Below, in pieces: positions 52,782 through 61,075 of a stretch of DNA of 63,098 nucleotides (position 1 is its first letter; each line of letters begins with the position of its first letter). Both the position numbers and the translations under genes were made by a program. The notes below the pieces were generated by a model, which was given only the letters and a program-made list of their open reading frames with translations, did not search any database and had not been told where the DNA came from. Source of the stretch: DASZTU01 sp035547675 (GTDB lineage: Bacteria > Pseudomonadota > Alphaproteobacteria > Rhizobiales > Devosiaceae); contig DASZUI010000280.1 of assembly GCA_035547675.1 (NCBI GenBank), positions 1-63,098 on the forward strand. Reading direction: 5' to 3'.

Positions 52782-52962
52782 GGTCCTTCTCCCGTGCTCA
52801 GCCGATCTTTGTACCGGGCCCGGCCCGGCTCACCGGCACATAGGCCCTGACCACCGGCCGGTGCGGAAGGTCGTGCGATGTCGAAACTGACCTGAATTGT
52901 CCTGGTGGGCATCGCCGACCTCCTGCGTCGCGCCACGGTGCCAGCCATGTCCTCCGACCACA

Positions 52963-52976
52963 TTGCGATGGATCAA
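52963..52976. promoter_or_regulatory. FixK-like box, distal of a tandem pair
   Basis: TTGCGATGGATCAA has the TTGC-N6-TCAA form, one mismatch from the TTGA-N6-TCAA consensus, and shares TTGCGNNNGATCAA with the sites at 52996 and 55030. It lies 93 bp upstream of the polymer-forming protein gene (53069) and 182 bp from the divergent membrane protein start. Confidence 0.5.
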
Positions 52977-52995
52977 GCGGCGGCGGACGCAGCGC

Positions 52996-53009
52996 TTGCG
53001 AAAGATCAA
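52996..53009. promoter_or_regulatory. FixK-like box, proximal of a tandem pair
   Basis: TTGCGAAAGATCAA, 33 bp downstream of the first box (three helical turns) and 59 bp before the ATG at 53069. The spacing puts both sites on the same DNA face. Confidence 0.5.
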
Positions 53010-53068
53010 GGTGATGCGCGCGCAAGCCGAACAGGATCGAAAGATGATCATGACTTTGGAGAGACCAA

Positions 53069-54250
53069 ATGTTCCGCTCGATCCTCACAGTCCTCTTTTT
53101 GGCCGCGACACCCGCGGCCGCCTTGGCCGACAGCGCCGGATTCAGTTTCGCCGGCGACAGTTACGCCGCCGGCGACCGTCCCTCGATCACCACGGCCGTC
53201 AGCCACGACGCCTTTATGGCCGGCAACACCTTGAGCCTTTCCGCCCCGGTGTCCGGTAGCGCTCACCTCGCGGGCGTCACGGTCAATGCCGATGCGCCGG
53301 TCACCGGCAATCTCTACGCCGGCGGCCTCACCGTGGAGGTATCCGGCCCCGTCGCCGGCTCGCTCAGCGTCCTCGGCAACACCATGGACGTGAAGCCTTC
53401 GGCGACCATAGGCGGAAATGCGCGCCTGGCCGGCGGCACCGTGACGCTCGGCGCGCCGGTGACCGGCAGCGCGCTGGTTTCGGCCCGTTCGCTCACCCTG
53501 TCGGCGCCCATCGGCGGCGATCTCAACTTCTATGGAGGCGAGCTCGAATTCGGCCCCGGCGCCAAGGTCGGCGGTACCATCTCGATTCACGCGCCCAAGG
53601 CCATCGCGGTCCCTGCGAGCGTCGCCCCGCCCGAGCGCGTGCAGTTCGCCCAGCTCAACAACCCCGACATCGCTGCACAGACCGGCAGCGGGGCCACCGG
53701 CCTCGTCGGGGGCTTCGGCGCCGCCCTGGCCACCAACCTGATCTGGTGGCTCTTCCTCTTCGTCGTCGGCGCCGCCCTGCTCATGCTGGCCCCCGCGGCC
53801 TATGAAACCGGGCGGCAGGTCGCCGGACGCCACTTCTGGCGCAGCCTGGGCGTCGGGGTGCTGGCATTCGCCGCCATGCTGGGGCTGGTGCCGGCCGCGG
53901 CGTTCACCATCGTCGGCATCATCCTCATTCCCTTCATCCTTGTCCTTGCGGTGCTGGCCTGCGTGCTGGGCTACATCACCGGCACCTTCTTCCTCGCGCA
54001 GAGGATCGCCGCCGGCTTGATGCCGGCCGAGGGCAATTGGCCGCGGCTGGGCGTGCTTGCCCTGGGACTGATCGCCGCCGGACTGCTGTCGCTCATTCCG
54101 GTGCTCGGCTGGCTGATCAGCTTCCTGCTGACCCTGTTCGGCATCGGCATCGTGGTCACGGTGCTGTTCGGCCGCGCCGGTGGGGTGACCGGCATCGTGC
54201 CGGTTTCTGCCCAGCCCGGCACCCGGCCTGCCCAGTCCTGGCAGGTGTGA
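53069..54250 (+). CDS. Exported beta-helix (polymer-forming-like) protein with C-terminal membrane domain
   Basis: 393 residues: signal peptide (cleavage after ALA, residue 20), then an extracytoplasmic repeat region (about 30-175) of short hydrophobic/glycine turns such as VSGSAHLAGVTVNADAPVTG, resembling the bactofilin/polymer-forming beta-helix, then four to five membrane helices (about 205-375). The architecture is found in uncharacterised bacterial envelope proteins. The tandem FixK-like boxes upstream place it in the low-oxygen regulon. Function unknown; a scaffold or envelope-stabilising role is possible. Confidence 0.82.
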   Translation: MFRSILTVLFLAATPAAALADSAGFSFAGDSYAAGDRPSITTAVSHDAFMAGNTLSLSAPVSGSAHLAGVTVNADAPVTGNLYAGGLTVEVSGPVAGSLSVLGNTMDVKPSATIGGNARLAGGTVTLGAPVTGSALVSARSLTLSAPIGGDLNFYGGELEFGPGAKVGGTISIHAPKAIAVPASVAPPERVQFAQLNNPDIAAQTGSGATGLVGGFGAALATNLIWWLFLFVVGAALLMLAPAAYETGRQVAGRHFWRSLGVGVLAFAAMLGLVPAAAFTIVGIILIPFILVLAVLACVLGYITGTFFLAQRIAAGLMPAEGNWPRLGVLALGLIAAGLLSLIPVLGWLISFLLTLFGIGIVVTVLFGRAGGVTGIVPVSAQPGTRPAQSWQV

Positions 54251-54308
54251 CGTCGCCCCTTACTTCGGGTCGGCCAACCGTCATGCTCGGCAAAGATCGG
54301 AGAATCCC

Positions 54309-54968
54309 ATGTCCATCGCGCGGCTCCTATTGATATGCGGCATGGTCGCGGCGCCGTTCTTCATCCTGACCGATATCGCGGCCTCGACCCTGTTCTACCC
54401 TGGCTATGACTATACGGCGCAGCAGGTGAGCGAGCTGTCGGCAATCGGCGCGCCCTCGCGGGACTTCTGGATGGCGATGGCGTACCCCTACACGCTGCTC
54501 ACGCTCTTCCTGGCGGCGGGCGTCTGGCTCTCGTCGGCAGGACGGACGAGCCTCAAGGCGGCGGCGGTGCTGATCGTGCTCTTTGCGATCAACAGCTTCG
54601 CCTGGGGGTGGCTGGCTCCGATGCACATGCGCGGGACCCAGTTCAACGACACCGACGTGATGCATATCGTCTTCGCCATCTCGGCGATCGTCCTGATGCT
54701 GGGCTTTATCGGCTTTGGTGCCGCCGCCTTCGGCCGAGGCTTCCGCATCTATTCGGCGATCACGGTCCTCGCCATGCTGGGCGCGGGCGGTGTGGTCGGC
54801 ACGCAGATCGCCGCCATTGCCGCCAATCAGCCGACCCCGTGGATGGGCCTCGTCGAGCGCATCAGCGTCTATGGACCACTGGTGTGGATGACGGTGCTGG
54901 CGGTGATGCTGCTGCAGGAGCAGCGCCCGCGTACCGGGCAAACGCGGATGGCGGGTGCGACGACCTAA
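54309..54968 (+). CDS. DUF998-type six-helix membrane protein
   Basis: 219-residue integral membrane protein with six hydrophobic segments. The start LLLICGMVAAPFFILTDIAA and the motif YPGYDYTAQQVSELSAIGAP are typical of DUF998 proteins. No catalytic residues can be recognised. It follows the polymer-forming-like gene by 58 bases and may share its promoter. Confidence 0.82.
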   Translation: MSIARLLLICGMVAAPFFILTDIAASTLFYPGYDYTAQQVSELSAIGAPSRDFWMAMAYPYTLLTLFLAAGVWLSSAGRTSLKAAAVLIVLFAINSFAWGWLAPMHMRGTQFNDTDVMHIVFAISAIVLMLGFIGFGAAAFGRGFRIYSAITVLAMLGAGGVVGTQIAAIAANQPTPWMGLVERISVYGPLVWMTVLAVMLLQEQRPRTGQTRMAGATT

Positions 54969-55029
54969 TTGCGGCACCGGCAAACCCAGCGAAAAACGCG
55001 TTGAAGATCAGCGCGATCGCAAAGGCACT

Positions 55030-55043
55030 TTGCGCTGGATCAA
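55030..55043. promoter_or_regulatory. FixK-like box in front of the ba3-type oxidase operon
   Basis: TTGCGCTGGATCAA, same TTGCGNNNGATCAA form as at 52963 and 52996. It lies 157 bp upstream of the first oxidase gene, in a 232-bp intergenic region without other visible signals, so a low-oxygen promoter for the oxidase operon is likely. Confidence 0.5.
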
Positions 55044-55200
55044 ATTTGCCGCCCCCAAATCCCGCTAGCAACGCATGTGACTGAACAATTCGACTCCACC
55101 AGGTCCCATGACCACCCATTGCCATGAGCCCAACGCTATCCGGTGCGGCGGTAGCGGACCAATCTCCAAAAAGACCGACCGACCAGAAAGAGGACGAACG

Positions 55201-55395
55201 ATGGCCCTGAAACAGCCGATCGCACCGTCAGGACTTCCCCTCGATGATGCCGAACTCAGCCCCGAACTGAAGCGGGCGCTCGCCACCGTGCCGAGGGGTG
55301 CCTTCGCCGTGTGCGGTGTCGCCGTGGCGCTGCTCTTCATCGCCTGGCTGATCATGTATTTCGGCGTTTTCCTGCAGCGGGGGCCGGTAAGCTGA
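55201..55395 (+). CDS. Cytochrome c oxidase subunit 2A-like small membrane protein
   Basis: 64-residue protein with one membrane helix (about residues 35-55, FAVCGVAVALLFIAWLIMYF) and a soluble N-terminus. Its size, topology and position directly ahead of subunit II match the IIa subunit of ba3-type oxidases. The ATG at 55201 is preceded by GAGGACGAACG. Its stop overlaps the subunit II start (TGATG). Confidence 0.8.
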   Translation: MALKQPIAPSGLPLDDAELSPELKRALATVPRGAFAVCGVAVALLFIAWLIMYFGVFLQRGPVS

Positions 55396-55946
55396 TGGCC
55401 GGGTCAAGCGAACGCGAAATCCAGCGCGCGGAACTGCAGTGGGGCGCCGTCATGGCCGGCGCCGTGGGCGTGCTGCTCGCCATCGTCGTGGTGGGTTCGG
55501 CGGCGGCGACACTGCATCCGCCAAGCAATGTCGAGCGGGTCGACCCGGCGAGCCTGCATGTCTCAGGCGAGTTCGTCGACGGCAATCTGGGCTCGACGCA
55601 GAACCTGGACGGATCGGTGACGGTGCGGTTCATCGCCACGCAGTTCTCTTTCGTGCCGCGATGCCTCGAGGTTCCGGCGGACACGCCCGTGGTCATGCGC
55701 ACCACAAGCCCCGACGTGATCCATGCGCTGCTGGTCACCGGCACCAATACCGACACGATGATCGTCCCGGGCTATGTGTCGGAAGTGAAAACGCGCTTTG
55801 CCGCGCCGGGCGACTATCGGATGCCCTGCACCGAATTTTGCGGGCCGGGGCATGCCGACATGTGGAGCGTCGTGCGGGTCGTTCCCCGCGCCGAATGGAA
55901 ACCCGATGCCGACGACAAGGTGCGCTGTGAAATCACCAATCAGTAG
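55395..55946 (+). CDS. ba3-type cytochrome c oxidase subunit II (CuA)
   Basis: 183-residue membrane-anchored cupredoxin. One N-terminal helix (about 17-38) is followed by the CuA domain with His110 (DVIHALLV), Cys145, Cys149, His153 and Met156 (CTEFCGPGHADM), the complete binuclear copper site. It accepts electrons from cytochrome c, probably the dihaem protein encoded at 57554. The single helix is the pattern for B-family oxidases. Its coding sequence overlaps subunit I by 20 bases. Confidence 0.92.
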   Translation: MAGSSEREIQRAELQWGAVMAGAVGVLLAIVVVGSAAATLHPPSNVERVDPASLHVSGEFVDGNLGSTQNLDGSVTVRFIATQFSFVPRCLEVPADTPVVMRTTSPDVIHALLVTGTNTDTMIVPGYVSEVKTRFAAPGDYRMPCTEFCGPGHADMWSVVRVVPRAEWKPDADDKVRCEITNQ

Positions 55947-57543
55947 ACTCGTATTGGCGCATATGTGGGTGGCGTTCGGCGTCTTCGGCCTCGCCGCGAT
56001 CCTGGGCGCCTGGCAGATGTGGGTCAGGAGCCCCATCCCCGCCCCCTTCGCCTCGCCCGATACCTATTACGCCTCGGTCACCGCGCATGGCACGCTGATG
56101 GCCTATGTGCTGACGACGCTCTTTGCCATGGGCTTCGGCTATTACGTCGCAGTCAGCGCGCTCGATCGGCCCTTGCCGGGGCTGCGCTACGCCTGGATCG
56201 CCTTCTGGATGGCAGTCGTCGGGGTGGCGATGGCCGCCGTCACGGTCCTGCTCGGCAAGGCGTCGGTGCTCTATACCTTTTATCCGCCCCTCACCGGCAG
56301 CGCCTTCTACTATATCGGGCTTGTGCTGGTGGTCGTTGCCTCGTGGGTATGGGTGGCGATCATGCTCATCGCCATGCGCGGCTGGAAGCGGGGAAACCCC
56401 GGCAAGCCGGTGCCGCTTGCCATGTTCGGCACCGTCGCCAATGCCATCCTCTGGGGCTGGACCACGGTCGGCGTTGCCGCCGAGCTCCTATTTCAGGTGA
56501 TCCCGGCGGCGCTGGGCTGGACCGATACCATTGATGTCGGCCTTTCCCGTACGCTCTTCTCCTGGACGCTGCACGCCATCGTCTATTTCTGGCTGCTGCC
56601 GGCCTATATCGCCTTTTACACCATGGTGCCGCAGGCGGCCGGAAGCCGGCTCTACTCCGATCTCATGGGACGCGTCAGCTTCATCCTTTTCCTGGTCTAC
56701 AGCCTCCCCGTCGGCATGCATCACCTGCTGATGGACCCCGAGCACGGCAGCGGCTTCAAATTCCTGCAGTCGGCGCTGACGGGGCTCGTCACGGTGCCGA
56801 CGCTCCTCACCATCTTCACCATCACGGCCTCGCTCGAAATCGCCGGCCGGCTGAGGGGCGGCACGGGCCTTTTCGGGTGGGTCGCCAAGCTTCCCTGGCG
56901 CGAGCCGATGGTGCTCGCGACCGGGCTCAGTTTCTTCATGCTCGGCTTCGGCGGCTTCGGCGGCATCGTCAACATGTCCTACGGCATGAACGCGATGATT
57001 CATAACACCGCCTGGGTGACCGCCCATTTCCACCTGATCTTCGGCGGGGCGGTGGTGATCATGTATTTTGCCATCGCCTATGCCATCTGGCCCAGGCTCA
57101 CCGGGCATGAGGCCGCCAATCTCCGGCAGGTCAGGCTGCAGCTCTGGCTCTGGACGATCGGCATCGTCATCGTCACTTTCCCCTGGCACATGCTGGGCCT
57201 CCAGGGGCAGCCGAGGCGCGTCGAGAGTTTCGACTATTCCGATCCGCTGATCGCGGGTTGGGCGCCCTGGGTCGTCGTTTCGATGATCGGCGGATTCATC
57301 ATGCTCGCGAGCGCGCTGCTCTTCATCTGGAACCTCGCGACGCTGTTCCGCGGTGCGCCCTCCACCCAGCCGACGCGCTACGCGATGGCCGTCCATCCGC
57401 CGCGCCGTCTGCCGCCCGTGCTCAACGGCTTCGGCATGTGGAACGTCGTCGTGCTGGTGCTGATGCTGGTCGCCTATGGCTACCCGATTGCGCAGTTCTT
57501 CATCTACGGCAGCAATCAGGCCCTGGTTCAGCGGCTCGATTGA
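55927..57543 (+). CDS. ba3-type (B-family) cytochrome c oxidase subunit I
   Basis: 538-residue catalytic subunit with 12-13 helices, starting at a GTG inside the subunit II gene. Ligands visible: His54 (VTAHGTLMAY) and His369 for low-spin haem, His367 for the active-site haem (AHFHLIFGG), CuB His216 (with Tyr220 in HAIVYFW), His265 and His266 (GMHHLLMD). No A-family glutamate motif is present, in agreement with a B-family oxidase of high oxygen affinity. Part of the IIa-II-I-cytochrome c operon. Confidence 0.92.
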   Translation: MKSPISRLVLAHMWVAFGVFGLAAILGAWQMWVRSPIPAPFASPDTYYASVTAHGTLMAYVLTTLFAMGFGYYVAVSALDRPLPGLRYAWIAFWMAVVGVAMAAVTVLLGKASVLYTFYPPLTGSAFYYIGLVLVVVASWVWVAIMLIAMRGWKRGNPGKPVPLAMFGTVANAILWGWTTVGVAAELLFQVIPAALGWTDTIDVGLSRTLFSWTLHAIVYFWLLPAYIAFYTMVPQAAGSRLYSDLMGRVSFILFLVYSLPVGMHHLLMDPEHGSGFKFLQSALTGLVTVPTLLTIFTITASLEIAGRLRGGTGLFGWVAKLPWREPMVLATGLSFFMLGFGGFGGIVNMSYGMNAMIHNTAWVTAHFHLIFGGAVVIMYFAIAYAIWPRLTGHEAANLRQVRLQLWLWTIGIVIVTFPWHMLGLQGQPRRVESFDYSDPLIAGWAPWVVVSMIGGFIMLASALLFIWNLATLFRGAPSTQPTRYAMAVHPPRRLPPVLNGFGMWNVVVLVLMLVAYGYPIAQFFIYGSNQALVQRLD

Positions 57544-57553
57544 GGAGGCGAGA

Positions 57554-58417
57554 ATGAGCGAACACGATCCCATTTCCGCCCCGGATGACGGGCTCGACCG
57601 GGAACTCGACCGGCCCTGGCGCACCTGGGCCAGCATCGGCATCGGCGCCTTCGCGCTCGTGGCGATCTTCTTCGGCTTCATCGTCCTGCCGCTGGCCGAG
57701 CCGGGCGGCGGCAACTTCCTCACCGTCGTCTGCCGGGCGCTCGGCGTTCCGGGCTATGGCGACACGGCGGCAGAGGGTGGCGGCACGGCCGCTGCCCATC
57801 CGGCCTCGGGCGTCACCTGGACGGTAGCGACGCTCGGGCAGGTCGGGGCGGGCAATCCGCAGGCAGGCGCGCAACTCGCCGGCGATGTGTGCGCCGCCTG
57901 CCACGGCGCCGACGGGCTCGGGCAGGACGGCAGCTTCCCTCGCCTGACCCACCAGTCGGCGGAGGCGATCTACAAGCAATTGCAGGACTATAAGAGCGGC
58001 GCGCGCCTGGGCGGCCGGTCCGCTACCATGGCCGGCATCGCGCAAAGCCTCACGGACCAGCAGATCGCCGATCTGGCCGCCTATTATGCCGGCCTCGGCA
58101 AGCCGTTCGCGGCGCATCCCGTACTGTCGATGACGCCTTCGATCATCCATCTCGCCCAGCAGGGCGACCCGCACCGGGCGCTGCCGGCCTGCGATTCCTG
58201 CCATGGCGACGCCCGCGACCGGCCGCGCGAGGCGCCGGTGCTCTGGGACCAGTACAGTTCCTATATCGAGCAGGAGTTGCAGCTTTTCGCCTCGGGCGAG
58301 CGCAGCAATGACGATTACGGGCGGATGCGCGACATCGCCAAGCGCCTGACGCCGGAGGAAATCAGCGGACTCGCCATCTATTATGGTGTCGTGGGTATCA
58401 CAGCGCCGGCCCAATAG
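57554..58417 (+). CDS. Membrane-anchored dihaem cytochrome c
   Basis: 287 residues: one membrane helix (about 28-47) and two c-type cytochrome domains with haem motifs CAACH (113-117) and CDSCH (213-217); Met residues after each can be sixth ligands. GGAGGCGAGA precedes the ATG at 57554, ten bases after subunit I. It resembles cytochrome c4/c553-type dihaem proteins and should be the electron donor to the oxidase CuA site. It is the last gene of the operon and of the low-oxygen island. Confidence 0.9.
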   Translation: MSEHDPISAPDDGLDRELDRPWRTWASIGIGAFALVAIFFGFIVLPLAEPGGGNFLTVVCRALGVPGYGDTAAEGGGTAAAHPASGVTWTVATLGQVGAGNPQAGAQLAGDVCAACHGADGLGQDGSFPRLTHQSAEAIYKQLQDYKSGARLGGRSATMAGIAQSLTDQQIADLAAYYAGLGKPFAAHPVLSMTPSIIHLAQQGDPHRALPACDSCHGDARDRPREAPVLWDQYSSYIEQELQLFASGERSNDDYGRMRDIAKRLTPEEISGLAIYYGVVGITAPAQ

Positions 58418-58502
58418 CGAAGCGTCCCGGCGCCAATATCATTGGCTTCGGGTCGGGTGCTCCGGCATTTCGCTAGCGATAGAAATTACAGCGAAAATGG
58501 AT

Positions 58503-58576
58503 TGGCTGGGGAACCTGGATTCGAACCAAGATTAACGGAGTCAGAGTCCGCTGTTCTACCGTTGAACTATTCCCCA
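58503..58576 (-). tRNA. tRNA-Gln(CTG)
   Basis: Complete cloverleaf on the minus strand: acceptor arm TGGGGAA / TTCCCCA, anticodon arm GCGGA-CTCTGAC-TCCGT with anticodon CTG (58544-58542), T arm GGTTCGAATCC, discriminator G and an encoded CCA at 58505-58503. Reads CAG codons. A promoter with -35 and -10 hexamers precedes it. Confidence 0.95.
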
Positions 58577-58611
58577 GCAGCGGAACGGCTGGCGCTCCGT
58601 GAGGCGCGCTT

Positions 58612-58640
58612 CACATAGCCAAGGCGCCGGGCGATTGCAA
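58612..58640 (-). promoter_or_regulatory. Promoter of tRNA-Gln
   Basis: On the minus strand TTGCAA (58640-58635) and TATGTG (58617-58612) are separated by exactly 17 bases. Transcription would start near 58605, about 29 bases before the mature tRNA 5' end at 58576, which is normal for a tRNA leader. Confidence 0.55.
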
Positions 58641-58694
58641 GGCTCGTTCGGCAGCTTTGTGACCTGATCGCGACACCGCGGCCGCCCGTTGGGG

Positions 58695-60986
58695 TCAGCG
58701 CCGTTCGGCCTGTTCGATGGCCTCCGTAGCCGCGATGGCGGCCATGTTCACGATGCCGCGGCTGGTCGTCGACGGCGCCAGGATATGCGCCGGCGACCGC
58801 GTCCCCATCAGGATCGGCCCGACCGCCAGCGCGCCGTTCATTTCCTTGAGCAAGGTCATGGAAAGATTGGCCGAATCGAGATTTGGGAAGATCAGGAGAT
58901 TGGCTTCGCCCTTGAGGATGGTGTCGGGGATGTAGCGCTCGCGCAGCTCCTCGGAGAGCGCCAGGTCCCCCTGCATCTCCCCCTCGACGATCAGCTCCGG
59001 CGCCTGCGCTTTCAGCAGCCGATAAGCTTCCCGCATCTTGAACGCCGTCGTGCCGTCGCGAGAGCCGAAATTGGAATAGCTGAGCAGCGCCGCCCGCGCC
59101 TCGATGTTGAAGCGGCGCAGATGGTCCCGCGCCTGCAGCGCGATCGAGACGATTTCCTCGGGCGTCGGGTCGACGTTCACATAGGTGTCGGTGAGGAAGA
59201 AGGCGCCGCGCGGCATGATCAGCATGGAGAGCGCCGAGACGTCCTTGATCCCGTCCTGCAGCCCGATGACCGAGCGGATGTCGCGCACATGCTTGATGTA
59301 GCGGCCCTGGAGCCCGCAGATCAGCCCGTCCGCCTCGCCGCGCTTGACCGCGAGCGCGGCGATGGTGGTCGTATTGGTGCGCACGATCGTGCGCGCCGTC
59401 TCCGGGGTCACGCCGCTCCGCCCGACAAGGGAATGGAATAGCGCCACATATTCGCGATAGCGCGGATCGTCCTCGGGATTGATCGTCTCGAAGTCCCGGT
59501 CCGGATCGAGGGTCAGGCCGAAGCGCCGGATGCGGGATTCGATCACCGCCGGGCGCCCGATGAGGATCGGACGGGCGATGCCATCCTCGATCAGCACCTG
59601 CGTGGCGCGCAGCACGCGCTCGTCCTCGCCGTCCGCGAAGGCGATGCGCATCCCCCTGCCCCGCGCCCGGTCGATGATCGGCTTCATGACGAGCCCGGAG
59701 CGGAACACGAACCGCGTGAGGCTGTCCTGGTAGGCGTCGAAATCGGCGATCGGGCGCTTGGCGACCCCGCTCTCCATCGCCGCCCGCGCCACCGCCGGGG
59801 CGATCCTCAGGATCAGCCGCTGGTCGAAGGGATTGGGAATGATGTGCTCCGGCCCGTAAATGGCGGGCCGGCCCGTCTGCGACACTTCGAGTCCGGGCTC
59901 ATGCGCCAGCCGCGCGATCGCCTTGACGGCGGCGAGCTTCATCTCCTCGTTGATGGTCGTCGCGCCCACGTCGAGCGCACCGCGGAAAATGAAGGGAAAG
60001 CAGAGGACGTTGTTGACCTGGTTGGGATAATCGGAGCGCCCGGTGCACACCATGGCATCCGGCCGCACCTCGAGCGCCGCCTCCGGCATGATCTCGGGCA
60101 CCGGATTGGCGAGCGCCAGCACCAGCGGGCTCTTGGCCATTCGGGTGAGCATTTCGGGCTTCAGCACGCCGGCCGCCGAGAGGCCGATAAATATGTCGGC
60201 ACCGTCGAACACCTCGGCCAGCGTCGTCGCGTCGGTGGTCTGGCAGAAGGCGCTGCGCCACTTGTCGTGGACGTCGTTGCGCTTGTGGGTCAGCAGCCCG
60301 TCCTTGTCGGCCACCCAGATATTCTCGTGCCGCGCCCCGAGCGCCACCAGCAGGTTGAGGCAGGCGATGGCCGCCGCCCCCGCGCCCGACGTGCAGATCT
60401 TGACGTCCTCGATCTTCTTGCCGGCCAGCTCCAGCCCGTTGAGCACGGCGGCGCCCACGATGATCGCCGTGCCGTGCTGGTCGTCGTGGAAGACCGGGAT
60501 CGGCATGCGCGCGCGCAGCGCTTCCTCGATTTCGAAGCAGTCGGGCGCGCGGATGTCCTCGAGGTTGATGCCGCCGAAGGTCGGCCAGAGCGGCGCCACC
60601 ACCTCGATGAACTTCTGCGGATCGCGCTCCTCGATCTCGATGTCGAAGACGTCGATCCCGGCGAATTTCTTGAACAGGACCGCCTTGCCTTCCATGACCG
60701 GCTTGCTGGCCAGCGCCCCGATGGCGCCGAGGCCCAGCACCGCGGTGCCGTTGGAGATGACCGCAACCAGATTGCCGCGCGAGGTATAGCGCGTAACTTC
60801 CTCGGGACGCTCGGCGATCTCCTCGCACGGCGCCGCGACGCCGGGCGAATAGGCGAGCGCCAGGTCGCGCTGATTGCCCAGCGGCTTGATCGCCTGGATT
60901 TCGAGCTTGCCCGGCCGCGGGTATTGGTGGAAATGCAGCGCCGCTTCGCGAAGCGCGCGGCGCTGTTCGGTCATGTCGGACGTCAT
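58695..60986 (-). CDS. maeB: NADP-dependent malic enzyme with phosphotransacetylase-like domain
   Basis: 763-residue MaeB-type enzyme that decarboxylates malate to pyruvate. N-terminal malic domain (residues 1-425) shows ALAYSPGVAAPCEEI, MPIPVFHDDQHGTAIIVGAA (metal and substrate residues) and the NADP-binding GAGAAAIACLNLLV. The C-terminal part from about 435 is a phosphotransacetylase-like domain (SYSNFGSRDGTTAFKMREAY) that is usually regulatory in these hybrid enzymes. Full family length. Stands alone on the minus strand between the tRNA gene and the EAL gene. Confidence 0.94.
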   Translation of the reverse strand: MTSDMTEQRRALREAALHFHQYPRPGKLEIQAIKPLGNQRDLALAYSPGVAAPCEEIAERPEEVTRYTSRGNLVAVISNGTAVLGLGAIGALASKPVMEGKAVLFKKFAGIDVFDIEIEERDPQKFIEVVAPLWPTFGGINLEDIRAPDCFEIEEALRARMPIPVFHDDQHGTAIIVGAAVLNGLELAGKKIEDVKICTSGAGAAAIACLNLLVALGARHENIWVADKDGLLTHKRNDVHDKWRSAFCQTTDATTLAEVFDGADIFIGLSAAGVLKPEMLTRMAKSPLVLALANPVPEIMPEAALEVRPDAMVCTGRSDYPNQVNNVLCFPFIFRGALDVGATTINEEMKLAAVKAIARLAHEPGLEVSQTGRPAIYGPEHIIPNPFDQRLILRIAPAVARAAMESGVAKRPIADFDAYQDSLTRFVFRSGLVMKPIIDRARGRGMRIAFADGEDERVLRATQVLIEDGIARPILIGRPAVIESRIRRFGLTLDPDRDFETINPEDDPRYREYVALFHSLVGRSGVTPETARTIVRTNTTTIAALAVKRGEADGLICGLQGRYIKHVRDIRSVIGLQDGIKDVSALSMLIMPRGAFFLTDTYVNVDPTPEEIVSIALQARDHLRRFNIEARAALLSYSNFGSRDGTTAFKMREAYRLLKAQAPELIVEGEMQGDLALSEELRERYIPDTILKGEANLLIFPNLDSANLSMTLLKEMNGALAVGPILMGTRSPAHILAPSTTSRGIVNMAAIAATEAIEQAERR

Positions 60987-61075
60987 GGATGCCCCTCCGG
61001 CGATTTCGCTCTCGTGGCACTATTCCCGGCCGATGAAAAGAGGAAAGCGCGGGCCGAACTGTGGCGATGCCGAGC

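Noticed and set aside
58470..58479. TCGCTAGCGA palindrome downstream of the dihaem cytochrome gene
   Set aside because: Ten bases with no T-tract and no nearby start; too short to support a terminator or operator call.
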